Positions 54,572 to 63,478 of a stretch of DNA of 64,000 nucleotides are shown in pieces. Within the stretch, counting starts at the first letter, position 1. Every line of letters starts with the position of its first letter. This DNA is from Ruminiclostridium papyrosolvens C7 (GTDB lineage Bacteria; Bacillota; Clostridia; Acetivibrionales; DSM-1351). The notes beneath the pieces are model-generated. The model was not told the DNA's origin. It saw nothing but the letters and a program-made list of their open reading frames with translations, and searched no databases. The position numbers and the translations under genes were made by a program. Where the stretch lies: the NCBI RefSeq assembly GCF_000421965.1, contig NZ_ATAY01000088.1:1-64000 (forward strand), written 5' to 3'.

Positions 54572-54585
54572 TGGGAACGTTCCCA
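54572..54585. promoter_or_regulatory. LacI-family operator, lacI side
   Basis: Same 14-mer TGGGAACGTTCCCA as at 53476; here 9 nt past the -10, so occupancy would block lacI transcription. Confidence 0.87.
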
Positions 54586-54594
54586 TTCAAGAAT

Positions 54595-54623
54595 ATTATA
54601 TACGGGTTTTGGTAAATCTACAA
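54595..54623 (-). promoter_or_regulatory. Promoter of lacI-type gene
   Basis: TTGTAG - 17 nt - TATAAT on the minus strand. Confidence 0.8.
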
Positions 54624-54640
54624 GCACTTATAACAAAAAT

Positions 54641-55438
54641 TTACATGACTTTTTGTCTTACAATTTCATATATCATTATAGAAGCTGCAATAGAAGCATT
54701 TAAGGATTCAGCCTTGCCCGGCATGGGTATTTTTACGAGACTGTCCGCCATATGGGCTGTTTCCTCAGAAATACCATTTGCCTCGTTGCCTACAATAATG
54801 GCACTCTTGCCTGTCAGGTCCTCCTGAAAGTAATTGTTTTTGCCTGATAAATGAGAGGCTATTACCTTGTAACCCTTTTGTTTAAGTATTTGGATAGTTT
54901 CTGTAATATTCAATCCTTCAAATATAGGGACATGAAAAACAGAACCCATTGTAGATCTAAGAACTTTTGGAGAATAAAGGTCAACGCAGCCTTTTGACAT
55001 AAGTACAGCTGAGATTCCCGCGGCATCTGCAGTTCTAATTATTGTTCCCGCATTGCCGGGATCTTGCAGACAATCCAATATCACCAAAGAATTGCCTTCC
55101 TCAATAACCTTCTCAAAATTAAATTGATTCTTTTCAAGCACTGCAAGGATACCTTGAGGGGTCTGAGTATCTGAGACTTCTTTGAACAATTTTTCAGGAA
55201 CAAGGCTTATGTCGCTGCAAACACCCTTAGCCTTTTCTATCAGTTCACTACCTCCATTAAGGCCTTCCAGCTTATCGGAAATTATTATTTTTGATATAAC
55301 CTGTCCGTTGTCGATGGCATCGTTGACAAAGCGTATTCCCTCTACAAAAAATAAGCCCAGAGCATCTCTGTTTTTTTTCAGGTGCAGTGACTTGATTTCC
55401 TTTAAAGTTGAATTCTGGCTGCTTTGTATATAATTCAT
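54641..55438 (-). CDS. SpoU/TrmH-family RNA 2'-O-methyltransferase
   Basis: 265 residues. An N-terminal substrate-binding part (RFVNDAIDNGQ), then the SPOUT knot with LVILDCLQDPGNAGTIIRTADAAG, IIVGNEANGISEE and IPMPGKAESLNASIAASIMIYE, all three TrmH motifs. It methylates a ribose in rRNA or tRNA; the target cannot be told. ATG after GGAGG-like GAGGAAAAA. Confidence 0.93.
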   Translation of the reverse strand: MNYIQSSQNSTLKEIKSLHLKKNRDALGLFFVEGIRFVNDAIDNGQVISKIIISDKLEGLNGGSELIEKAKGVCSDISLVPEKLFKEVSDTQTPQGILAVLEKNQFNFEKVIEEGNSLVILDCLQDPGNAGTIIRTADAAGISAVLMSKGCVDLYSPKVLRSTMGSVFHVPIFEGLNITETIQILKQKGYKVIASHLSGKNNYFQEDLTGKSAIIVGNEANGISEETAHMADSLVKIPMPGKAESLNASIAASIMIYEIVRQKVM

Positions 55439-55468
55439 ATAAGATTTTTCCTCCGTAAATTGTACGAG

Positions 55469-55792
55469 CTATTGGTCTGTAAACTTTTTACAAATATCAA
55501 AAGCATTATACCGTGTGCTTATCATTATAATGCCGTTTCCCTTGGCTTTTCTTAATGTCATCTCCTCTACACTAATGTCCTCAGGTATAATAACACAGGC
55601 TACTTCAGTGAGAAGTGCAACCGCAGGTACATTAACATTTGTTAGTACGGTAATCCATGCATCGCCTTTTTTAGCATGTGACATAACCCAGCTCAATAAA
55701 TCGCATATGTAAATATTATCAATAGTAATCTCTTTTAAATTATCCGTTAACACTTTACCGTCAATTTTCTTTAAAAGATTTTCCAAAGTCAT
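55469..55792 (-). CDS. DRTGG-domain protein
   Basis: 107 residues, resembling the DRTGG (HPr-kinase N-terminal-like) domain: LKKIDGKVLTDNL, then DLLSWVMSHAKKGDAWITV and a VNVPAVALLTEVACVIIPED core. Such free-standing proteins are often near hydrogenase genes in Clostridia, but not here. Regulatory role uncertain. Start ATG with GGAGGGA upstream. Confidence 0.75.
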   Translation of the reverse strand: MTLENLLKKIDGKVLTDNLKEITIDNIYICDLLSWVMSHAKKGDAWITVLTNVNVPAVALLTEVACVIIPEDISVEEMTLRKAKGNGIIMISTRYNAFDICKKFTDQ

Positions 55793-55920
55793 ACATTCCC
55801 TCCTAAAAACAGGTTAAATAACCCCAATGAACCCCAATTTCCCGGCTGCTCTGCTTTATAGGATAATTGTTGCGTCCTTCCAGCAGAACAGCACTTAAAA
55901 AACAGCTTTTTAAAAGGCTT

Positions 55921-57579
55921 TTAGAAGAAACAGCTTCCTCCGATAAACTCTTTTACAATTGAATTATTTGGAACATCTTTTGCATCTATTGGCAGGAAGT
56001 AGCTTAAAAACTCTATTAATCTTTTCACTTCCGAGTATCTTTCATTATCAGGCCCCAGTTTAAGCAGCAAAGGCTCTGCATATACTTTTAAAAGACACAG
56101 CTCATATACAAGGGATGAATTAAACATAATGTCTGCATTTTCTTGAAACGGGAATATGTTTTTTTCCTCACCCCTTCTCACCGAAGGCCACCTGCTTATT
56201 GTATTAATTGCAGAACACCCTCTGAATTGATTATCTCTTACAATTCTCCTTATTATTCTGGTATCAGTTGACGGTATTCTATTATGGTCATCAATGTTTA
56301 AAGATGTTAATGCACTTACATAGATTTTATATTTGTCTTCACTGGACACTGCTTCGGTAAGTTTGTCATTCAGGCCGTGAATCCCTTCTATTACAAGGAT
56401 ATTATTATCCTTCATAACCATTTTTTTACCCTTAGGTTCTCGTGAGCCACTTTCAAAATTATAAAGAGGTATTTCAACTTCATTGCCCTTCAACAATTGT
56501 GAAAGATGTTCATTAAACAACTCAATATCGATAGCTTCCAGTGCTTCATAATCAAATTCCCCATCTTCATCTATAGGAGTTTTGTCCCTATTTACAAAAT
56601 AGTTGTCAAGGGAAATCGTTCTTGGTACAAAACCGTTTACCCTCAGCTGAATACCCAGCCTGTTTGCAAATGTAGTTTTGCCTGAAGACGATGGACCTGA
56701 AATAAGTACAATTCTTTTTTCCTCTTCATGATTTGTTATTTTATCTGCAATCTGCGCAATCTTTTTCTCATGCAGGGCCTCACTTACTCTTATAAGATCC
56801 CCAATTTCACCAGCCCTTACAATTTCATTAAGTGAACCGATGTTTTCAACACCTAATATCCTCACCCATTTTTTATACTCAATAAATACGTTAAACAGCT
56901 TTTTCTGCTCCGTAAATGGCTGAAGTCTGCAGGGGTCTGTCTTTGATGGAAACTGAATGACTACCCCCGGTTTATGAAACTTTAGTGCAAAACAATTAAT
57001 ATACCCTGTATCGGGTACCATGTACCCATAATAGTAATCTTCATATCCTCCACAATTGTAAAAAGTTACATAAGGTTTCTGCCTGTGTTCCAGCACCTCA
57101 TACTTGTCAAGTTTGCCGCTTTCCTTATACAGCCTTCTCGCACTTTCTGTTGAAATCTCCTTTTTTTCAAAAGGTATTTTCCTTGAGACTATCTCTCTCA
57201 TTCTTTTCTCAACCAGCTCAATATCATCCTGGGTAAGCTCATCCTTACCGTTTATTTCACAGTAAACACCGTTGCTCATAGGATGGGTTATCACTGCTTT
57301 TCTATCCGGAAACACATCATGAACTGCCATAATAAATATAAAATACAGGCTTCTCCTGTAAATTCTCATTCCGTCTTCATCGGTTAAATCTATAAACCCT
57401 ATTTCAGCATTTTCTTTTATTCTGAAGCTAAGTTCCCTAATATCATTATTAACTCTTGCTGCAACAATGGTGGATACGTATTCCTTTTTAAAGCGTTCAC
57501 TCAACTCCAGTAAGGTAGTGCTATCCTCCAATTCATACTTCTGATTCTTTATAGTAATAAATATTTGACTATTGCTCAT
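55921..57579 (-). CDS. Nucleoside (uridine-type) kinase with ThrRS-like N-terminus
   Basis: 552 residues. An N-terminal TGS-like fold (about 5-68) and a ThrRS second-domain-like region (about 70-190), then the phosphoribulokinase/uridine-kinase domain with P-loop SGPSSSGKTTFANRL near 294 and SLDNYFVNRD. Presumably phosphorylates a ribonucleoside. The fused synthetase-like front is a known clostridial arrangement; its purpose is unclear. CGGAGG before the ATG. Confidence 0.88.
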   Translation of the reverse strand: MSNSQIFITIKNQKYELEDSTTLLELSERFKKEYVSTIVAARVNNDIRELSFRIKENAEIGFIDLTDEDGMRIYRRSLYFIFIMAVHDVFPDRKAVITHPMSNGVYCEINGKDELTQDDIELVEKRMREIVSRKIPFEKKEISTESARRLYKESGKLDKYEVLEHRQKPYVTFYNCGGYEDYYYGYMVPDTGYINCFALKFHKPGVVIQFPSKTDPCRLQPFTEQKKLFNVFIEYKKWVRILGVENIGSLNEIVRAGEIGDLIRVSEALHEKKIAQIADKITNHEEEKRIVLISGPSSSGKTTFANRLGIQLRVNGFVPRTISLDNYFVNRDKTPIDEDGEFDYEALEAIDIELFNEHLSQLLKGNEVEIPLYNFESGSREPKGKKMVMKDNNILVIEGIHGLNDKLTEAVSSEDKYKIYVSALTSLNIDDHNRIPSTDTRIIRRIVRDNQFRGCSAINTISRWPSVRRGEEKNIFPFQENADIMFNSSLVYELCLLKVYAEPLLLKLGPDNERYSEVKRLIEFLSYFLPIDAKDVPNNSIVKEFIGGSCFF

Positions 57580-57754
57580 CCAAAACCTCCGAATGCTTTA
57601 TTATATATGACTTTATATAACATTTACCTAATTATACTATTCTATAAGAATTTTTAAATACCCTTTCCAATAATTATGACGCTTTTCTAAGTCTTTGGTA
57701 AATTTTAACACAATATTAAACATTGTAAAACCATTTTCTAATATTGATTACTAT

Positions 57755-57783
57755 TTGACAGTAACAAGGCTATAATATACAAT
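57755..57783 (+). promoter_or_regulatory. Promoter of prfC
   Basis: TTGACA - 17 nt - TACAAT. Confidence 0.75.
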
Positions 57784-57823
57784 GAAACGTGGTTATAAAT
57801 AGAATTTCGAGAGGTTATAAAAG

Positions 57824-59443
57824 ATGCCTGATTTAAAAAATGAAATAAAAAAAGAAGTATCTCGCAGAAAAACTTTTGCTATTATTTCTCACCCTGACGC
57901 AGGAAAAACTACTTTGACCGAGAAACTGCTCCTTTATGGAGGAGCTATCCGACTTGCGGGTTCTGTTAAGGCAAGAAAAGCCAATAAATACGCTGTGTCC
58001 GACTGGATGGAGATTGAGAAGCAAAGAGGAATATCAGTTACCTCCAGTGTAATGCAGTTTGAATATAACGACTATTGTATCAATATATTGGATACACCCG
58101 GTCACCAAGACTTTAGTGAAGATACTTACCGAACACTTGTTGCTGCTGATAGTGCAGTCATGCTTATCGATGGAGCAAAGGGTGTGGAAGCACAGACAAT
58201 AAAGCTATTTCATGTTTGTAAAATGAGGGGTATTCCCATATTTACATTTGTAAATAAAATGGATCGTGCCAGCAAAGACCCCTTTGAGCTTATGGAAGAA
58301 ATCGAACAGGTTTTGGGAATCCGTTCCTACCCTATGAACTGGCCTATAGGTACAGAGGGTGATTTTAAAGGTATATATAATAGAAAGCTTTCACAAATAG
58401 AGCTTTTTGACGGCGGTTCACATGGACAAACTCAGGTATCATCAACAGTTGGTAAAGTTGATGATAAGATATTTGCAGACCTTTTAGGGAGTCATTACCA
58501 TGACAAGCTTTGTGAAGATATAGAGTTGCTGGATATGGCAGGAGACGAGTTTGACAAGGAAAAAATCCGCAGCGGAGAGTTGACTCCCATGTTCTTCGGA
58601 AGTGCCATGACTAATTTTGGTGTTCAGCCATTCCTTGAGTCCTTTTTGGAATTAGCTCCTTCACCTGGAATCAAGACAACTTCCAATGGTGAAATCGACC
58701 CTGAAAGCGACAAATTCTCCGGCTTTATATTTAAGATTCAGGCAAATATGAATCCCACTCACAGGGACAGACTTGCTTTTATAAGAATATGCTCCGGAAA
58801 GTTTACAAAAGGTATGACTGTAAAACATGTAAATGCCGGCAAGGATGTACGTCTTTCACAGCCTCAGCAGTTTATGGCTCAGGAGAGAACAATCGTTGAA
58901 GAAGCATATCCCGGTGACATTATCGGTTTGTTTGATCCGGGCATTTTCAATCTGGGCGATACATTATATGAAGGAAACGGCAATGTCAGGTTTGAAGGTA
59001 TTCCTATCTTCCCTGCCGAATTTTTCGCAAGGGTATCTCCTGCCGACACAATGAAGAGAAAGCAATTTATTAAGGGAATCGACCAATTGTCCGAGGAAGG
59101 TGCCATACAGGTATTCAAACAGATTGATATAGGTATAGAAGCACTTATTATAGGTGTTGTAGGTGCCTTGCAGTTTGAAGTCCTTGAATACAGGTTGAAG
59201 AATGAATACGGTGTATCCCTCCGTGTACAGAATCTACCTTTCAGACATGCCAGATGGATTGAGAATGAAGGTCTGGACCCCAGAAAATTAAACTTGCCAA
59301 GTACATCTATTATTGTTGAGGATAAGGAAGGAAGAAATTCCATTCTATTTGAAAACGAATGGTCAATACGTATGGCAGAAGAAAGAAACAAAGACCTTAA
59401 ACTTATTGACATTGCAACACAGGATTTTAAAGTTCAAAAATAA
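57824..59443 (+). CDS. prfC: Peptide chain release factor 3
   Basis: 539 residues. GTPase motifs SHPDAGKTTLTE (G1), GISVTSSVMQF (switch I), DTPGHQDFSEDTYRTL (G3), NKMDRASKDP (G4); C-terminal RF3 domains end RNSILFENEWSIR. It recycles RF1/RF2 after peptide release. It sits directly upstream of two tRNA genes that have their own promoter. Confidence 0.96.
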   Translation: MPDLKNEIKKEVSRRKTFAIISHPDAGKTTLTEKLLLYGGAIRLAGSVKARKANKYAVSDWMEIEKQRGISVTSSVMQFEYNDYCINILDTPGHQDFSEDTYRTLVAADSAVMLIDGAKGVEAQTIKLFHVCKMRGIPIFTFVNKMDRASKDPFELMEEIEQVLGIRSYPMNWPIGTEGDFKGIYNRKLSQIELFDGGSHGQTQVSSTVGKVDDKIFADLLGSHYHDKLCEDIELLDMAGDEFDKEKIRSGELTPMFFGSAMTNFGVQPFLESFLELAPSPGIKTTSNGEIDPESDKFSGFIFKIQANMNPTHRDRLAFIRICSGKFTKGMTVKHVNAGKDVRLSQPQQFMAQERTIVEEAYPGDIIGLFDPGIFNLGDTLYEGNGNVRFEGIPIFPAEFFARVSPADTMKRKQFIKGIDQLSEEGAIQVFKQIDIGIEALIIGVVGALQFEVLEYRLKNEYGVSLRVQNLPFRHARWIENEGLDPRKLNLPSTSIIVEDKEGRNSILFENEWSIRMAEERNKDLKLIDIATQDFKVQK

Positions 59444-59466
59444 TAAAATAAATTGTTCGATAAAGC

Positions 59467-59495
59467 TTGACAAAAAGTGCAAACCCCTTTATAAT
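59467..59495 (+). promoter_or_regulatory. Promoter of tRNA-Gln/tRNA-Lys
   Basis: Consensus TTGACA - 17 nt - TATAAT. Confidence 0.9.
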
Positions 59496-59513
59496 AGGTT
59501 TTGCGCTTGACGT

Positions 59514-59590
59514 TGGGATGTAGCCAAGCCGGTAAGGCACCAGACTTTGACTCTGGCATTTCGTTGGTTCGAGTCCAGCCATCCCAGCCA
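59514..59590 (+). tRNA. tRNA-Gln (TTG), CCA encoded
   Basis: Acceptor TGGGATG/CATCCCA, anticodon stem CCAGA/TCTGG with loop CTTTGAC (anticodon TTG), T-arm GGTTCGAGTCC, CCA at 59588-59590. Confidence 0.96.
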
Positions 59591-59593
59591 TTT

Positions 59594-59669
59594 GACCCAT
59601 TAGCTCAGTTGGCAGAGCACTTGACTTTTAATCAAGGTGTCCGCAGTTCGAATCTGCGATGGGTCACCA
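59594..59669 (+). tRNA. tRNA-Lys (TTT), CCA encoded
   Basis: Acceptor GACCCAT/ATGGGTC, anticodon stem CTTGA/TCAAG with loop CTTTTAA (anticodon TTT), T-arm AGTTCGAATCT, CCA at 59667-59669. Confidence 0.96.
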
Positions 59670-59704
59670 AAACCCTTCACTCTTAAATGATTGAGGGGTT
59701 TTAA
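59670..59704 (+). terminator. Terminator after tRNA pair
   Basis: AAACCCTTCA / TTGAGGGGTTTT stem followed by TAATTTT. Confidence 0.7.
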
Positions 59705-59841
59705 TTTTGCTTTACATAACGCCTTTAGGTGCTATTATGATAGAGACTATGAAAAACTTTCCTTTTCAATACCAATAATGTATTATATTAATATCGTCGT
59801 ACAGATTATAATAAAAGTGAACTAATTAAAAGGTGAGTAAA

Positions 59842-60297
59842 ATGAATCTTTATTCCAGTATAAAACATCCAAGCGAAGATATTATGAAAGAATTAATAAG
59901 AGACCAGTGGACAAAGGATTCAATTTTTGCTGCGGTTATAGATGCTGAAGGCAATATAGTTTCTAAAGGGAAAACATCAGTTCGAGATGACTATGATCCT
60001 ACGGCACATGCTGAAATAAATGCTATAAGAAGTGCATGCAAGAAACTAAAAGTAGATGTTTTACCTAAAGGGTATTGGCTTTATTCAACATTTGAGCCAT
60101 GTCCTTTATGTTCTTCGGCTGTTATCTGGGCTGGATTTGAAGGTGTGGTATATGCTAATAATCCTGACTACAGAGGGAAAGAAATTAATTGGTCATTTAT
60201 AAAGTGCAGTGATGTTCTACAATCAGGTAAGTATATAAATGATGTAGTATTAGTTGAAGATTTCTTAATTAATAAAATAAAAGATTACTTCAAATAA
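59842..60297 (+). CDS. Cytidine/deoxycytidylate-family deaminase
   Basis: 151 residues. Zinc motifs TAHAEINAI (HAE) and FEPCPLCSSAV (PCxxC) are intact. Guanine deaminase or nucleoside deaminase activity is likely, but the substrate is not determinable. Start at 59842 has AAGGTGAG; the GTG at 59833 is inside that site. Stands alone with unknown promoter. Confidence 0.87.
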   Translation: MNLYSSIKHPSEDIMKELIRDQWTKDSIFAAVIDAEGNIVSKGKTSVRDDYDPTAHAEINAIRSACKKLKVDVLPKGYWLYSTFEPCPLCSSAVIWAGFEGVVYANNPDYRGKEINWSFIKCSDVLQSGKYINDVVLVEDFLINKIKDYFK

Positions 60298-60384
60298 AAT
60301 CTACCTGATATTCACATTATCCTAAATTAAATAATGGTTACTCCGATATTGATAAAAGATTCAATCCTTAAATTAATTGTTACC

Positions 60385-60413
60385 TTGACACTCCAAATGG
60401 CATATGCTATTCT
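60385..60413 (+). promoter_or_regulatory. Promoter of leader/MutS2-like operon
   Basis: TTGACA - 17 nt - TATTCT. The predicted transcript start near 60420 leaves about 27 nt before the leader-peptide ATG. Confidence 0.7.
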
Positions 60414-60446
60414 GAAATTAATTTTAACAATGAAAGGAAGGTTTTG

Positions 60447-60482
60447 ATGTCGGTATTATCTGTAAAGGTGATTAACAACTAA
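60447..60482 (+). CDS. Leader peptide, 11 residues (MSVLSVKVINN)
   Basis: Frame ATG TCG ... AAC AAC TAA. AAAGGAAGG sits five bases before the ATG, a site far stronger than chance would need. Its stop codon lies within a small hairpin (CAACTA/TAGTTG). Placed between a TTGACA promoter and a terminator, it fits the leader peptide of a translation-coupled attenuator. It is too short for similarity-based support. Confidence 0.6.
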   Translation: MSVLSVKVINN

Positions 60483-60667
60483 ATAGTTGGAAAAGGTCCT
60501 TTTTTAAACAGATGGTAATCCTGTTTATTTAGTGTACCTTTTTATTACCGATACCTGAGTTTGGGTATCGTTGGACACCTGCTTCGTACGTTCAGTACAT
60601 TACAGATATGCTTCAAAACCATTTTTACTAATATATAGTTATTAGCCGTATTCAAATGATTTTAGCA

Positions 60668-60701
60668 AAGCGTGACGGGTTTGTTCCTGTTACGCTTTTT
60701 T
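60668..60701 (+). terminator. Intrinsic terminator inside the leader
   Basis: GCGTGACGGG / CCTGTTACGC pairs over 10 positions (two G-U) around TTTGTT, with flanking A-T pairs and TTTTTT. It lies between promoter and gene. Confidence 0.85.
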
Positions 60702-60807
60702 ATTTGTTCTGGAGAACGTATATACAAGAATCGTGTCCGCTTAATTAAAAGTAAAATTTCAAGCAGATTGGACACACCTCTCTGCCTGCCGATAACCGGA
60801 GGTAAAT

Positions 60808-62775
60808 ATGAATAAATACGCTATAACACTTGAGTTTAACAAAATTATTGAAATGCTTATGGAAAATGCGGTTTCACCAAAAGCGCAAGAAAGGCTTTCG
60901 CTGCTCCAACCATATCTGAGCGAAAGTGAATGTAAAAGAAGAATGAAGGAGACCACCGATTCAAAAAGGCTTCTCGAAAGCTTGGGTACTCCCCCTCTGT
61001 CTTCAATGAACGAGCTTGATAAAATTCTTGATTTATGCTCAAAGGGAGCAATGCTTGTTCCTGAACAATTTGAGGAGGTCTTACAGTTTCTTCTGGCTTG
61101 CAGACGCATGAAATCATATCTAAAAAGGGCCGAAAGCCAAGAGAATGAGATTGCTTATTATGGCAGCTCAATAGACGCTCTTAATGACCTTTGCGAAGAA
61201 ATTGAGCGTTCAATAAGAAACGGGCGTGTTGATGATTCTGCATCACCAAAACTGAAAGATATACGTAGAAGAAAGGAAAATGCCCATCAGCAAATCCGTT
61301 CTAAGCTTGAAAGTATTTTAAGGGGTAAAAAAGAATGGTTTGCAGACAGTTTTGTTTCTATGAGGAACGGACATTTCGTGCTGCCAGTCAAAAAAGAATA
61401 TAAAAACATGGTAGCTGGTTCCCTCATAGAAACCTCGGCCACAGGAGGAACATATTTTATAGAACCTTCTGTTGTTCGCAGACTTCAGGAAGATATATCA
61501 ACCCTTTCTGTTGAAGAAGAAAATGAGGAAAGAAAAATTCTATATACTCTGACCTCATTGGTAGATGAACAATTACCTGTGTTTAAAATCAACGTAGATA
61601 TTATGGAAACTTTAGATGCCTTTTTTGCCAAGGCCAAACTTTCTGTTCAAATGAAGGCAACTGCAGCTGACATCCATATGAACCGTAGAATTGTTATTAA
61701 AGCCGGACGACACCCTCTTCTCAACCAGTCGGAATGTGTACCTCTTGACTTTGAAATCGGTAATGAAATTAGAGGAGTTGTTATAACAGGCCCCAATACA
61801 GGAGGTAAAACAGTGGCCCTTAAAACTGTAGGATTGCTTTCACTTATGGCACAAAGCGGTCTTCACGTTCCTGCCGCTCCGGGAAGTGAATTTTCAATGC
61901 ACAATATGATTTTGTGTGATATCGGTGACGGTCAGAGCATTACCGAAAATTTATCAACCTTTTCCGCACACATAACAACAATTAATGATATCCTAAAGCA
62001 ATCCACAGTAGAAAGCCTTGTCCTGCTGGATGAGGTAGGCTCAGGAACTGATCCGGCAGAAGGCATGGGTATAGCTACTGCAATTCTGGAAGAACTAAAA
62101 AACAAAGGCTGCTTGTTTGTGGCAACCACTCATTACCCCGAAATAAAGGACTATGCCAGAAATACACCCGGTCTTGTAAATGCTAGAATGGCTTTTGACA
62201 AGGAAAGTCTTAAACCTTTGTATAGACTTGAAATTGGTGAGGCAGGAGAAAGCTGTGCCCTGTATATTGCAAAAAGGTTGGGCTTTCCTGCACATCTTCT
62301 CAGGCTTGCTCACGAGGCTGCCTATAAGGAGTACCACTCCACCAAGGTTATTGCTTCGGAAAATAAAAAAGCTTTTTTAAGCTCTATTGGGCAGGAAAAC
62401 CAGTCTGGAATTCAACCAGACTTAAAATCATCTGTCCTTATTAGGGAAAACCTAAAAAGGAATTTGCCTCAAAACCGAAGCAGCAAATTTAACATAGGAG
62501 ACAGTGTTATGGTCTTTCCACAGAAAGTATTGGGACTGGTATATCAAAAAGCCAATGAGCATGGCGAAATAGGTGTTCAGATTAAAGGGCAAAAAAAGCT
62601 TATCCCCCACAAAAGATTAAAGCTCCACGTACTTGCCAGTGAGCTGTACCCGCCCGACTACGATTTTTCAATAATATTTGATACTGTTGAAAATCGCAAA
62701 GCAAGACACAAGATGGGAAAAAGACACAATCCTGACTTAATTATAGAATATGACAATGATATGACTGAAAAGTAG
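60808..62775 (+). CDS. MutS2-like ATPase lacking the Smr domain
   Basis: 655 residues. The MutS2-type core is complete: lever helices, SATGGTYFIEP clamp-like element, P-loop TGPNTGGKT (about 328-336), Walker B LVLLDEVGSGTDP (about 405-417), and TTHYPEIK. The long coiled coil of true MutS2 is replaced by a short linker, a KOW-like segment (FNIGDSVMVFPQKVLGLVY) remains, and there is no C-terminal Smr nuclease. Such proteins are sometimes grouped as MutS8. ATG has CCGGAGG upstream. The upstream attenuator points to control by translation, which would fit a ribosome-directed role. Confidence 0.87.
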   Translation: MNKYAITLEFNKIIEMLMENAVSPKAQERLSLLQPYLSESECKRRMKETTDSKRLLESLGTPPLSSMNELDKILDLCSKGAMLVPEQFEEVLQFLLACRRMKSYLKRAESQENEIAYYGSSIDALNDLCEEIERSIRNGRVDDSASPKLKDIRRRKENAHQQIRSKLESILRGKKEWFADSFVSMRNGHFVLPVKKEYKNMVAGSLIETSATGGTYFIEPSVVRRLQEDISTLSVEEENEERKILYTLTSLVDEQLPVFKINVDIMETLDAFFAKAKLSVQMKATAADIHMNRRIVIKAGRHPLLNQSECVPLDFEIGNEIRGVVITGPNTGGKTVALKTVGLLSLMAQSGLHVPAAPGSEFSMHNMILCDIGDGQSITENLSTFSAHITTINDILKQSTVESLVLLDEVGSGTDPAEGMGIATAILEELKNKGCLFVATTHYPEIKDYARNTPGLVNARMAFDKESLKPLYRLEIGEAGESCALYIAKRLGFPAHLLRLAHEAAYKEYHSTKVIASENKKAFLSSIGQENQSGIQPDLKSSVLIRENLKRNLPQNRSSKFNIGDSVMVFPQKVLGLVYQKANEHGEIGVQIKGQKKLIPHKRLKLHVLASELYPPDYDFSIIFDTVENRKARHKMGKRHNPDLIIEYDNDMTEK

Positions 62776-62780
62776 CAAAA

Positions 62781-62826
62781 AAAAAGAAAAGCAGATAAAG
62801 TAAATTTATCAGCTTTTCTTTTTTAT
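62781..62826. terminator. Terminator after MutS2-like gene
   Basis: AAAAGAAAAGC-GATAAA / TTTATC-GCTTTTCTTTTTT stem, T-run on both strands. Confidence 0.87.
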
Positions 62827-62827
62827 A

Positions 62828-62905
<78 letters not shown>

Positions 62906-63246
62906 ATTTATCAGTATGTCCCGCAAGACACATTTGATATTTTACGGTACAATGTTACTTTTGTCAATAGAAAATAAATTATTTTTCACTATTTTTTATT
63001 ATCTAGCTCAAATACTATAAAAATACTGTAAATAAAGTATTTCTTTGCAATTCACGAATCCATTTAGCCTCTTTTATGTAATATTTTTACATTAATTATT
63101 CTAAATTTATTGCTTATTATTTTTTCAAAGTGTATAATAAAAGTGCAAAGCTTATAATTTCTTATACTGATTCATAACATCCTTTTTGGTCCGTAATGTT
63201 TAAGTTCTTATATGCTCAGCAATAAAATTTTATAGGAGGTAGACCC
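62906..63246. other. AT-rich intergenic stretch
   Basis: 340 bp with no recognisable gene. A promoter TTGCTT - 17 nt - TATAAT at 63110-63138 probably serves the zinc-ribbon gene; a minus-strand promoter for tRNA-His should lie near its left end but was not pinned down. Confidence 0.5.
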
Positions 63247-63423
63247 ATGGAAGATAAAACTCTTACTTGTAAAGATTGCGGCGCAACTTTTACATTTACG
63301 GTTGGCGAGCAACAATTCTACGCCGAAAAAGGATTCACTAATGAACCAGCTAGATGTCCTGATTGCAGAAGAGCTAAGAAGGCATCACAGAAAAGCTTTA
63401 ATGGCGGATTTAACAGAAGGTAA
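63247..63423 (+). CDS. Zinc-ribbon miniprotein
   Basis: 58 residues: CKDCG near the N-terminus and CPDCRR further on, the two halves of a zinc ribbon, with FYAEKGF-NEPARC between. Matches the small probable-zinc-binding family widespread in Firmicutes (zinc_ribbon_4/zf-tbcl-like). AGGAGG precedes the ATG; terminator follows. Function unknown. Confidence 0.85.
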   Translation: MEDKTLTCKDCGATFTFTVGEQQFYAEKGFTNEPARCPDCRRAKKASQKSFNGGFNRR

Positions 63424-63447
63424 TTTTCGTAATTAAGAGCAAATTTT

Positions 63448-63475
63448 AAGCCCCTGAAGCATCAGGGGCTTTTTG
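63448..63475. terminator. Terminator after zinc-ribbon gene
   Basis: Perfect stem AAGCCCCTGA / TCAGGGGCTT followed by TTT on the plus strand; also suits galM on the minus strand. Confidence 0.92.
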
Positions 63476-63478
63476 ATT

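Larger units (their letters stand above)
60414..60807 (+). promoter_or_regulatory. Apparent leader-peptide attenuator
   Basis: An unusually long, structured 5' leader. It has an 11-codon frame with a strong site, stem CAACTA/TAGTTG across its stop, TAAACAG/CTGTTTA (about 60508-60530) nested in AAAAGGT/ACCTTTT, CGATACC/GGGTATCG (about 60547-60570), and a full intrinsic terminator (60668-60701) about 107 nt before the gene. No T-box motif or known riboswitch consensus was seen. Ribosome-controlled termination is the best model; the antiterminator pairing was not resolved. Confidence 0.6.

Noticed and set aside
60414-60807. T-box or known riboswitch in the MutS2-like leader
   Set aside because: No GGGTGGNACCGCG motif and no conserved riboswitch core recognised; leader-peptide attenuation fits better.
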